This document shows positions 55,955 to 64,000 of a stretch of 64,000 nt of DNA, in pieces. The notes below the pieces were generated by a model. It did not search any database and was not told the origin of the DNA. It saw only the letters and a list, made by a program, of their open reading frames with translations. Position numbers and translations under genes: made by a program. Within the stretch, counting starts at the first letter, position 1. Each line of letters opens with the position of its first letter. The stretch comes from Paralithodes platypus (taxonomy: Eukaryota; Arthropoda; Malacostraca; Decapoda; Lithodidae): contig CM064485.1 in assembly GCA_032716605.1 (NCBI GenBank), positions 28,423,558-28,487,557 on the forward strand. Direction: 5' to 3'.

Positions 55955-56716
55955 ATTATTTTTATTAATCTCACCACCACACCCCCAATGAAATTAATTA
56001 AAGTATATATGATCCACCGGGATTCGAACCCGGGTTATCACACACATATTTTTGCCACCTTAACCATTACACCACCAGGACGGTTAAAGGTTTATGCACA
56101 TGCCTACGACTTATTATCCATTCTCGAATACTGGATATTAATCTAATCATGTTCATATTCCCAACCGCACTATGGTAGCCTACTGTTTAAGTGAGAGGAA
56201 AGAATATTCATGGGGCACAGATCATATAGACCGGCCTCTCGAAGAAATATCCCTAAACCTACTAATAATATTATTTTTATTAATCTCACCACCACACCCC
56301 AATGAAATTAATTAAAGTATATATGATCCACCGGGATTCGAACCCGGGTTATCACACACATATTTTGCCACCTTAACCATTACACCACCAGGACGGTTAA
56401 AGGTTTATGCACACGCCTACGACTTATTATCCATTCTCGAATACTGGATATTAATCTAATCATGTTCATATTCCCAACCGCACTATGGTAGCCTACTGTT
56501 TAAGTGAGAGGAAAGAATATTCATGGGGCACAGATCATATAGACCGGCCTCTCGAAGAAATATCCCTAAACCTACTAATAATATTATTTTTATTAATCTC
56601 ACCACCACACCCCCAATGAAATTAATTAAAGTATATATGATCCACCGGGATTCGAACCCGGGTTATCACACACATATTTTTGCCACCTTAACCATTACAC
56701 CACCAGGACGGTTATC
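55955..56716 (-). repeat. Tandem array, about 314 bp x 2.4, each unit with a tRNA-like SINE head
   Basis: TTTATTAATCTCACCACCAC recurs at 55961, 56276 and 56589. Each unit includes a tRNA-like sequence on the minus strand (56011-56086, 56325-56399, 56639-56714). Each head has an A-box-like TGGTGTAATGGTTA and a perfect T-arm/B-box CCGGGTTCGAATCCCGG. The 5' and 3' ends do not pair as an acceptor stem and the anticodon arm is not convincing, so these are tRNA-derived SINE heads or pseudo-tRNAs rather than functional genes. The array probably arose by unequal exchange. Confidence 0.8.
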
Positions 56717-56844
56717 AGTAATGGGCGAAATTGTAAATAAACCCTATCCTGGAGACGCCATTTGCAATGTTTACATTTTGGCGTCCCTGTTCAGTCAAAC
56801 AATATGGTGCAGGGTCTGTTTTGGTACGCAATACTGTAGCCTAC

Positions 56845-57682
56845 TATTTAGTAGCAGTCTCTACGTTTCCAACGTAGGGCTTATGATCTCAGCCGCTACC
56901 ACAGCGGGCCGATTTATCGGTACTCACGCGAAGTAACCAAATAATCTCTAGAGTTGCACCTCAATTCACTACTAGGCACGTTGTACACACTCCGAGACGA
57001 CTAGGAAAGAAGAGATAGCGAAGGAGAGAAAGAATTGTTATAGTTACCCATTTAATCTAGCTGCTCTCCTCTGAGCCATGCTCCATGTTCTATGAGCCTG
57101 CGCCAGGACCTGCCAAAGTATCGAGGTATCAAGTAATCAGTTTAGATTGGATGGGCAGGGGATCGGCATGAGGGCGGGATACTCTGTCGTTGGATACTCC
57201 GAGACTGCTACCAAATAAGAGGTTTTCCTTATTTGGTTATAAGGGAGGTCGTCAAACCTCCCAATTTAGTAGCAGTCTCTACGTTTCCACCGTAGGGCTT
57301 GAATCCCAAATTGGAGGCGGACATCCAATAAACCATAAACCCCAAGCTGTAGCACAAGCAGAGGACCAAGAAAAGACACAAATAAACAAATCAGTTTATT
57401 ATCAGAAAAAGAGCGTAACAGTACGGTGCATATTAAGGAAGTACATGTTACCAGTATCAGTCTAGGGTCTTAAAAGTGCCGCAGCAGGCTAAGGAATAGG
57501 TCATGTCGACCGGAGAATGGCACACCAATCTGGGAAGAATGAAGGCAAGTCGTACATGAAGACAAGAATCTGAAGGCAAGGCACAGTAGGCGGAAGATCT
57601 CCAAGGACACTCTTTAATTACAAAAACCGGGTATGAGGCATAGACATACCAAACAAGTAACCCCTAGACAGTAGAGTCTATA
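56845..57682. mobile_element. 3' terminal part of a second DIRS-type element
   Basis: 57120-57335 is organised like 45440-45625 of the first DIRS: GGGCAGGGGATCGGC, ACCAAATAAGAGGTTTTCC, GGGAGGTCGTCAAACCTCCC, TAGTAGCAGTCTCTACG and a GGAGGCGGACATCCAA end. A terminal-repeat-like block with TAGTAGCAGTCTCTACGTTT is at 56849. This gives an ICR and a partial 3' terminal repeat of a related but distinct family. The sequence runs into the CR1 LINE near 57680. Confidence 0.65.
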
Positions 57683-57867
57683 CGTAAAGAAGTAAGAGAG
57701 ATAAGCCTAGCTGGGGATGAGGAGGAATACGAATTTGAAGGCTTTATCACCGAGGACAAGGATGATCAGTTGGCAAGTATGAAAAAACAATTGATGGGTC
57801 TTGTGAGATGGAGGGAAGTGATGGAAAATTGGAGGAAGGAGTTAGGGGCTAAAGTAGAAGTTTTGTC

Positions 57868-58277
57868 GGTCAATATACAGGAGGCGCTACAATATAGGTA
57901 GCAAAATTATAATGGTAGTTTTGGGTTCCTATCATCATATGCTTCATTTCTATATACTTTTTATCCCCGGGAAAAAGAAAAAAAAATCTTGGAGTTTTTA
58001 TTTTTTTCTTAGATTTTTTTTTTTTTTTTTTGTATTAACCTAACCAAAAAACCTAACCTAACCTAACCTAAATGTATTTGGGGGCTATTAGGTTAGGTTT
58101 TTTGGTTAGGTTAATGACCAAAACAAAAATTCCCAAGAAAATAAATGAAAAATCCCAAGATTTTTGTTTTTTTCCCGGGGATAAAAAGTATATAGAAATG
58201 AAGCATATGATGATAGGAACCCGAACCTACCATTAGAATTTTGCTACCTATATTGTAGCGCCTCCTGTATATTGACC
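57868..58277. mobile_element. MITE with long terminal inverted repeats and 8-bp target duplication
   Basis: GTTTTGTC occurs at 57860-57867 and 58278-58285. The ends read GGTCAATATACAGGAGGCGC and its reverse complement, with about 95 bp of near-identical inverted arms out to ATCCCCGGG. The interior holds T-rich sequence and (CCTAA)n/(TTAGG)n runs. An 8-bp duplication fits hAT, P, Merlin or Mutator-like groups, and the tip does not let me choose. It encodes nothing. Confidence 0.85.
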
Positions 58278-60179
58278 GTTTTGTCCGATATGTGTGGCGT
58301 TACTAGCGGGGTGGATAGGCCTAGGCCAGTAAGTGACAGCCTAGAGGCAGTGATGGCCAGAGTAGACGAGTTAGCGGCGGAAAATGTGGCACTCAAGGCT
58401 CAGCTTAAGGAATATGAGGGCCACCTGAGTGAGGAAGTAAAAGGAATTAGTGAGGTAAAAAATGAGTGGACAAGGGTAGAGAGTGCCACGATGGTAGCCC
58501 TTGAAGAAATTGTGAAGGAGCAGAAGGAAGAGAGAGAAAAGGAAAATAAAGAGTTTGAAAAAAATGTAGTGCAAGTTTTAAAGAAGAAAGAGAAGGTAGT
58601 GAGAGAGACAATAGATAGAGGTAAGTGTGTAGTAATCTTTGGAGATGTGGAAGAGCACCTGGCAGATATAAAGGTAAGAAAGGAAAGGGATGTTGTGAAA
58701 GTCAAGGGGATACTGGATTACTTAGACGAGGGTTATGGATGGGTAAAAGAATTGGAGGAGGTGAGAAGGTTAGGAATATATAAGAAGGGCGAGATGAGAC
58801 CACTAAGAGTGGAACTAAAGTTTAGATCAACAGCAGAAGCAGTAGCCAATGTGAGCTGGAAATTAAATTCGACAGAGCTGAATCATATAAGGGTAAAAAA
58901 GGACCTAAGTGTAGAAGAACGAGAACAGTTAAGGGAACCCCAAGCTAAGGCTGATGAAGAGAATGGAAAGTTGTCTGAAGAGCAAAAGAAGATTTTTTTT
59001 TGGAGAATAAGGGAAGGGCAAGTAAGGAAGTGGTACATCAGGAGCCACCAGAAACCGAAAGTAAGAGGAGTGATAGGGAAAGAGACAGAGAGACAAGTAC
59101 GAAGTCAAAGCAAGGAGACGGAGCGAGAGATAATGCAGGGAGCAGGGGACCGGAGAGAGAGTCAGGATGTGGTGGAGGTGGAACAGAGGGAGAGAGGGGG
59201 AGGGAGGAGAATAGAATTAGCAGGGGAGGTGGAACTGGGTCAGGGAAGGGATGGAGGAGGAGGTGAACCTGGTAGGAGGCAGAGAGGGAAGAGAAACAAG
59301 GAGGTGGATTCAAATATACTGTGCTACTACACTAATATAGATGGAATAAACAGTAAAAAGGTAGAGTTAGATGATATATTAAGAAAAGATCAACCACAGA
59401 TAGTCTGTTTGACGGAGACAAAGCTGAACCAGGACTTTGACAGCAACATAGTGTTTAGTGAAGGATATAATATATGGAGATATGATAGGAAGGGTAAAAG
59501 GGGAGGTGGAGTGGCAGTATTAGTTAAGAACCCTATGACAGCAAAGCACATGGAGTTAAATAATGACAAGGCAGAAATAATGTCAGTTGAACTCAATGAT
59601 ATAGAAGGAAAAAAGCTAGACATAGCAGTAGCTTACATGCCACCAAAGACCAGAGCATGGAGGGAGTTGGAGTTTGAGGAGATGGTAGAGGATATGATTC
59701 AGTTGTTGAGAAGATTGCTTTTAAGGAAAAATCGATTGATCTTGGTAGGAGATTTCAACTGTAGTGAGGTTGATTGGGAATCGGGAGATGCAGGGCCAAA
59801 TCAGAGATCTTGGGGAAGTCGGCTAGTGGAGTTGGTTACGGAAAATGTACTTGCACAACATGTGAAGGAAAATACAAGAATGAGGGGTAATAACGAACCT
59901 TCTAAACTCGATCTGATTTTTACAAAAGATCCTCACGAAATTAGTTATATAAACTATCTATGTCCTGTAGGTAAAAGTGATCACCTATTACTAAAATGGA
60001 AGTTGACCTCGAGTAATGCCAATAGATTAGACAATAGCTACATAAATGACAGATTAAATTATAGTAAAGCTGATTATGTATCCTTGAAAAGATATTTAGA
60101 GGGAGTAGATTGGGATCTTTTTTTAAGGAACAGGACGTACAAGGTAAATATAGTAGATTCCTCGAAATTTATAGAGTAG
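58278..60179 (+). pseudogene. CR1 ORF1-like domain continuous with APE endonuclease
   Basis: The frame joins, across the MITE, to an upstream stretch (57690-57867: EEEYEFEGFITEDKDDQLAS, VRWREVMENWRKELG). It then encodes a long coiled-coil/Lys-Glu-rich region (about 58360-58600), an RRM-like part (CVVIFGDVEEH, EEVRRLGIYKKGEMRPLRVE), a charged linker, and an APE endonuclease from about 59310 (YTNIDGINSKKVEL, CLTETKLNQ, GGGVAVLVKN, VGDFNCSEVDW, KSDHLLLKWKL). CR1 elements usually separate ORF1 and ORF2, but here the two are in one uninterrupted frame. It ends at 60177-60179 through a frameshift near 60115, after which coding resumes in the next frame. Confidence 0.8.
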
Positions 60180-60619
60180 GAACCAATCTGTTTGTCCCAA
60201 GATATAAAACTGGAAATTTTACTAAGCAGAAAGATTGGTTTAATTTGAAATGCAAAAGAGCTTTGGGTAGGCGTGATGCAGCTTGGGCTAGATTAAGAAG
60301 AAGGAACACTGAGAGTAATCGGAATAAATATAAACAGGAGAGGAATAGATATGTTAACATAATTAGGCAAGTTAAAATGAACTATGAGAAGAACATAGTA
60401 AATAAATGTGAAAGTGACCCTAGATTATTTTATAAATATATAAACAGTAAGTTGAAGGTAAAGAAACAAATTACTAAATTAAGAGTTGATGCTAGGACGT
60501 ATGAAAATGTATCGGACATGTGTGAGGTAATGAATAACAAATTGGGGTCAGTTTTTACTAGAGAGGAAGGTTTTGACGAACCACAGTACTGGAGAGTGGT
60601 CTTAGTAAGATTGAAATAA
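60110..60619 (+). pseudogene. CR1 LINE, linker between endonuclease and RT
   Basis: The frame encodes KTGNFTKQKDWFNLKCKRAL, AAWARLRRR, KYKQERNRYVNIIRQVKM and KCESDPRLFYKYINSKL, the conserved pre-RT region of CR1/Jockey LINEs. It opens by frameshift from the endonuclease and ends at 60617-60619, with a second frameshift before the RT frame. Confidence 0.85.
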
Positions 60620-62106
60620 CTAGAGATGAGCTGTTATCTGCGATGAGAGGACTTGAAGTAAGGAAAGCTATGGGACCGGATGAAGTGTCTGCCTGGGTTT
60701 TAAAGGAGTGTGCAGAGCAATTAGTGGAGCCAGTGAGGGACATAATTCAAGCTTCCTTAGATAAAGGACAGGTTCCTGTTGAATGGAAAAGAGCTAATAT
60801 CATCCCGATATACAAGAATGGAAACCCTGAGGACCCTCTAAACTATAGACCAGTTTCACTTACTAGTATTGTATGCAAGATTTGTGAAAAGCTAATTAGG
60901 AAGAGATGGATGAAAATGTTGGAGAGAAAGAAGATAATAACCCCAAAGCAATTTGGATTCAGAGAAGGGACATCTTGTGTTACCAGTTTGCTATGTTATT
61001 ACAGTAGGGTGATAGATGTACTCCAAGAAAGAGGCAGATGGGTGGACTGCGTCTACTTAGACCTTTCCAAAGCATTCGATAAGGTACCACATAAGAGATT
61101 GTTATCTAAGCTTGAGACGCTAGGATGTGTCAGGGGGAGTTTGCTGAAATGGATGGAGAGCTATTTAACAGATAGGGAAATGAGGACCAACATTAGAGGA
61201 ACTTACTCATCGTGGCGGAAAGTTGAGAGTGGTGTGCCGCAGGGATCTGTGTTGGCACCTCTCATGTTCCTTATGTACGTGAATGACCTGCCGATAGACA
61301 TAAATTCCTACATGTCAATGTTTGCAGACGACGTAAAAATTATGAGACAAATAACAAATAAAAGTAGTTGTGAGGAGCTGCAAGGGGATTTAGATAGAAT
61401 ATATGAATGGAGCACCAAGTGGAAAATGAAATTTAATATAAGTAAATGCCATGTGTTAAATATGGGAAGAAGTGTGAATAGACCAAATTGGGAGTACAGG
61501 ATGGGAGATAATATAATTAGCAAGGCCGAAAAAGAAAAGGATTTAGGGTTGATTATACAAGATAATTTGTCGCCAGAGAAACATATTAACAAGCTCTTTA
61601 GCGGAATGTATGCAATGGCCGGGAATATGAAAGTTGCTCTGAACTACTTGGATGAGACCATGGTAGCGAAAATTATGAAGAGTATGATTAGACCAAGATT
61701 GGAGTATGCAGCAGTGGTGTGGTCCCCGCATCTAAAGAAGCATATTCACAAGTTAGAAAGAATCCAGAGAGCAGTTACTAGATTGGTTCCAAGTCTCAGA
61801 GAACTGCCATATGAAGGGAGGCTAGACAAATTAAATCTACCAAGTTTAAAAGAGAGGAGAGAGAGGGGAGACATGATAATGATGTACAAATGCACCCGGG
61901 GGCTGGAGAGGCTGGATAGGGAGGATATGTTAATTATGGATACAGGAATAACTAGAGGCCACAGCTACAAAGTAAAAAGACCTACCTGCAAGAACGATAT
62001 CAGGAAGTTTAGCTTCCCCTATAGATGTATTGACAAATGGAATGGGCTTGAGGAGGAGGTGGTAGGGGCAAGGAACATCCATATTTTCAAAGAAAAAATT
62101 GGATAA
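60620..62106 (+). CDS. CR1 LINE reverse transcriptase
   Basis: The open frame, with a nominal ATG at 60643, encodes a complete RT: KAMGPDEVSAWVLKE, WKRANIIPIYKNGN, NYRPVSLTSIVCKICEKLI, FGFREGTSCVTSLL, DLSKAFDKVPHKRL, SGVPQGSVLAPLMF, catalytic SMFADDVKIM, and ISKCHVLNMG. The C-terminal CR1 motifs are LERIQRAVTRLVP, LPSLKERRERGDMIMMYK and FSFPYRCIDKWNGLEEEVV. It uses the nicked target 3' end to prime cDNA synthesis. The stop is at 62104-62106. Frameshifts near 60115 and 60610 separate it from the endonuclease, so the whole element is probably inactive although the RT reading frame is clean. Confidence 0.92.
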
Positions 62107-62195
62107 AAAGTAGACTGAGAGACGGGACAACACGAGCTTAGCTCAACTCCTGTAAACTACAATTAGGTAAATACAATTAGGTAAATACTAAACAG

Positions 62196-62335
62196 GGATG
62201 ATATACATGTAAAATGAAAGAGAGAAAGGCATTGTACAATCATACAAAATGACCCCCCCCCTCCCCCCCCCCCCCAGTGTAGGGAAAGGAAGAAAATACA
62301 GTATGGGATGAGAAGAGACACAGGATGGAGATGAA
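62196..62335 (-). other. 3' untranslated sequence of the second DIRS element
   Basis: The stretch lies between the CR1 tail and the recombinase stop codon, with a C-rich run at 62252-62276. The first DIRS has a comparable C run at 45960-45971 close to its recombinase stop. No gene is present. Confidence 0.45.
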
Positions 62336-64000
62336 TCACGTGACACATTGGCCTAACGCAACACAAGGCACACCTGGCCTGGCAGTGGACATGGACAGGT
62401 ACGATGATACAAAAGTGCTGTGGGAGGACCATAACCCTGTGTCGGCTATATCCGAAAGTGACGAATTGTTGAGAAATCTCACAGTCGCTGCATAAGAGCG
62501 GACATCATGAGCGGAGCCCTTCGTAAGGGGATTACTCGCAGTAATGACATGGCGTAAATGAAGTCCCACAGCACGTTTGCCTAACCGTGTCCCTGTCTTA
62601 GGGGCCAACCAGAGCGCCGTCCCCGACGTCGGCACAGCGGCACGCACATACGAATGCAAGGCTCTTACCGGGCATAGCGGATGATGCGTGCTCCCACATT
62701 TTAAAGCTGGTACAGTAAACGGCTTAAAAATGTGCGCCTCACGTTCATTCTTGGCCACAAAATGAACGGAAGGGGCCAAAGTGACTGACCCCAAGGAAGG
62801 CGAAAAACTCATGCAATTCGGGGCCCTCGACATGGCAGCCAACTCCGAGACCCTCTCTCCTGTAGCCAACGCTAAAAGAAACAAAGTTTTATCAAGCAGA
62901 TGAACAGGTGTTGGGTTAGTGGTGTAGATGGGTGAGGTAAGGAGCCTTAGAGCCTTCGCCAGAGACCATTGAGGCGGGATCTGGCGTGGGGGCGGCCTGA
63001 GCCTAAAGCAGGCTTTCATGAAAAAAGGCAGCTCCTTGTGAGGGAGCACCAGCCCCGTCAAGGTCTCAAAAGGCTCCCTAATAGCGGACAGGTGGTTCTT
63101 AATGGTGTTGTACATGTATGTGCGTGTCGCAAACAAGTGATTAAGGTAATGGAAGACTAACGCAACCGACGGAACTGTTTGTTCGGTGTCATTGATCCAG
63201 TTAGTGAAAGTATTCCAATGAGACTCGTAAGTCTTCCAAGTAGCCTTAGTCCAGTGCTGATTAAGCATATCAGTCAAGCAACGTCCATATTTTGGCAACC
63301 ACCCTGCCTCACAAACATCCACGATGCGAATGCCAACAGAGGTCCCTAGGTCTCCAATCTGTCCCAAGTGGAAGTCTGAGACAGACAGGGGAACGGGACT
63401 CGGGCACCATCGCCTCAGCTGAGCGTGCCAGGCTTGGGCCGGCCAGAGGGGCGCGATTAACCAAACCTTGCCACGGTACTCTCTCAGCCTGTGTAGGACT
63501 TTGCACATAAGCAGTGCGTCGGGCGGTGGAAAAGCGTAAATCGACTGCCACCTGCTCCAGTCCTCGCTGAAGGCATCCGGCCCCCCCGCCTGAGTACAAG
63601 TCCAGCGGGTGAGGTAGTCCGGCAGCTTGTTCGTCCCTGAGGAGGCGAACAAGTCCACCTGCGGATGGCCCCAGGAGGCTGCGAGGTCGTCGAAAACGCT
63701 TTGTCTTAATGACCATTCTACCTTGGTGCTCTGTCCTCTCGACAAAGCATCCGCCCAAAGATTGGCCGTCCCGGGCAGGTAAGTCGCATGCAGGGTGATG
63801 CTGTAATGATCGGCCAGGTAAAACAATTTCTCCGCCAGGTCTTGGAGCACAACAGACCTGGAGGAGCCCTGCTTTTGGATACAATGAACCGCGGACATGT
63901 TGTCCATCCTGAAGGCCACCGACTTGCTCGTGAGTGCCAGTCCGTGATCCCGCAGGAAGAACAACGGTACCAACAGTTCCAGGGCATTGATGTGGAAGTG
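62336..64000 (-). CDS. Second DIRS element: RNase H end plus tyrosine recombinase (cut by window edge)
   Basis: A single uninterrupted frame of 555 codons runs from the window edge to a TGA at 62336-62338. It starts inside RNase H (HFHINALELLVPLF, FRMDNMSAVHCI, ANLWADALSRGQ) and passes through the DIRS linker (FDDLAASWGHPQVDLFASS, WLIAPLWPAQAW). It then enters the tyrosine recombinase (RIVDVCEAGWLPKYGRCL, NTIKNHLSAIREPFE, ATGERVSELAAM with catalytic Arg, HDVRSYAATVRF with His-x-x-Arg, FVSSYLSMST with candidate Tyr). Protein identity to the first DIRS is high but clearly not complete, so it is another family member. In this copy RNase H and recombinase are fused in frame and undamaged. RT and gag would lie beyond 64000. 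Confidence 0.9.
   Translation of the reverse strand, partial: HFHINALELLVPLFFLRDHGLALTSKSVAFRMDNMSAVHCIQKQGSSRSVVLQDLAEKLFYLADHYSITLHATYLPGTANLWADALSRGQSTKVEWSLRQSVFDDLAASWGHPQVDLFASSGTNKLPDYLTRWTCTQAGGPDAFSEDWSRWQSIYAFPPPDALLMCKVLHRLREYRGKVWLIAPLWPAQAWHAQLRRWCPSPVPLSVSDFHLGQIGDLGTSVGIRIVDVCEAGWLPKYGRCLTDMLNQHWTKATWKTYESHWNTFTNWINDTEQTVPSVALVFHYLNHLFATRTYMYNTIKNHLSAIREPFETLTGLVLPHKELPFFMKACFRLRPPPRQIPPQWSLAKALRLLTSPIYTTNPTPVHLLDKTLFLLALATGERVSELAAMSRAPNCMSFSPSLGSVTLAPSVHFVAKNEREAHIFKPFTVPALKCGSTHHPLCPVRALHSYVRAAVPTSGTALWLAPKTGTRLGKRAVGLHLRHVITASNPLTKGSAHDVRSYAATVRFLNNSSLSDIADTGLWSSHSTFVSSYLSMSTARPGVPCVALGQCVT

Larger units (their letters stand above)
57683..62195 (+). mobile_element. CR1 LINE, almost full length, interrupted by a MITE
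   Basis: Coding resembling ORF1 begins near 57690, is split by a MITE at 57868-58277, and continues through endonuclease and RT to 62106. The 3' UTR is short and ends in repeated AATTAGGTAAATAC units (62162-62189), a CR1-type tail. No target duplication is visible, as usual for CR1. It lies in the opposite orientation to the DIRS sequences on both sides. Confidence 0.88.

Noticed and set aside
56011..56714. Three functional tRNA genes
   Set aside because: The T arm is perfect, but no acceptor stem pairs and the anticodon arm is poor; the tandem copies share long non-tRNA flanks, so a SINE head is the better call.

Overview
The window is eukaryotic, very probably arthropod, and most likely decapod crustacean DNA. 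I see no host protein-coding gene with any confidence. It holds a dense, nested set of transposable elements, long GA, TA and trinucleotide microsatellites, and short interstitial TTAGG/CCTAA runs (the arthropod telomere unit). The decapod assignment is an inference from this mix: CR1, RTE, Rex1-like, DIRS and piggyBac elements, plus a CR1 tail of repeated AATTAGGTAAATAC units.

Layout. 1-8.4 kb: AT-rich sequence with a 5'-truncated LINE (minus strand, 2.55-3.83 kb), a 480-bp TTAA-flanked MITE (3.98-4.46 kb), hairpin elements and AGGTCA half-site clusters. 8.4-17.5 kb: one RTE-type LINE split at a TTAA by a 5.3-kb piggyBac-type element. That element keeps only a first transposase exon and is otherwise filled with microsatellites and a 921-bp palindrome. 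17.7-23.3 kb: a second TTAA MITE, a zinc-finger ORF with a 2A-like motif, a 100-N assembly gap, and the right half of a second piggyBac copy. 23.7-27.3 kb: a decayed full-length LINE that also carries a 2A-like motif. 27.5-29.8 kb: a Rex1-like LINE tail and a tRNA-derived SINE whose 3' tail matches the LINE at 2.6 kb.

29.86-39.46 kb: a young 9.6-kb LTR retrotransposon with 3.4-kb LTRs, a 5-bp target duplication, a primer-binding site and a purine tract, but only gag-like coding. 40.2-41.0 kb: a trinucleotide array with embedded LINE ends. 41.6-44.5 kb: LINE fragments and small inverted repeats, one fragment split by a poly(A) retroposon. 45.08-53.50 kb: an almost intact DIRS-type element (minus strand) with inverted terminal repeats, an internal complementary region, gag, RT/RNase H and tyrosine recombinase. 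54.5-56.7 kb: RTE tails and a tandem triplet of tRNA-like SINE heads. 56.85-64.0 kb: a second DIRS element, apparently interrupted by a CR1 LINE, itself interrupted by a 410-bp MITE with an 8-bp target duplication.

How they relate. The window is a stratigraphy: MITE in CR1 in (probably) DIRS; piggyBac in RTE; poly(A) retroposon in an RTE fragment; LTR element in an older dispersed repeat whose uninterrupted paralogue lies near position 1046. Several insertions sit so precisely that the host element's reading frame continues across the gap. The most unusual observations are the two 2A-like motifs ahead of zinc fingers, the LINE/SINE pair with a common 3' tail, and the gag-only element with giant LTRs.
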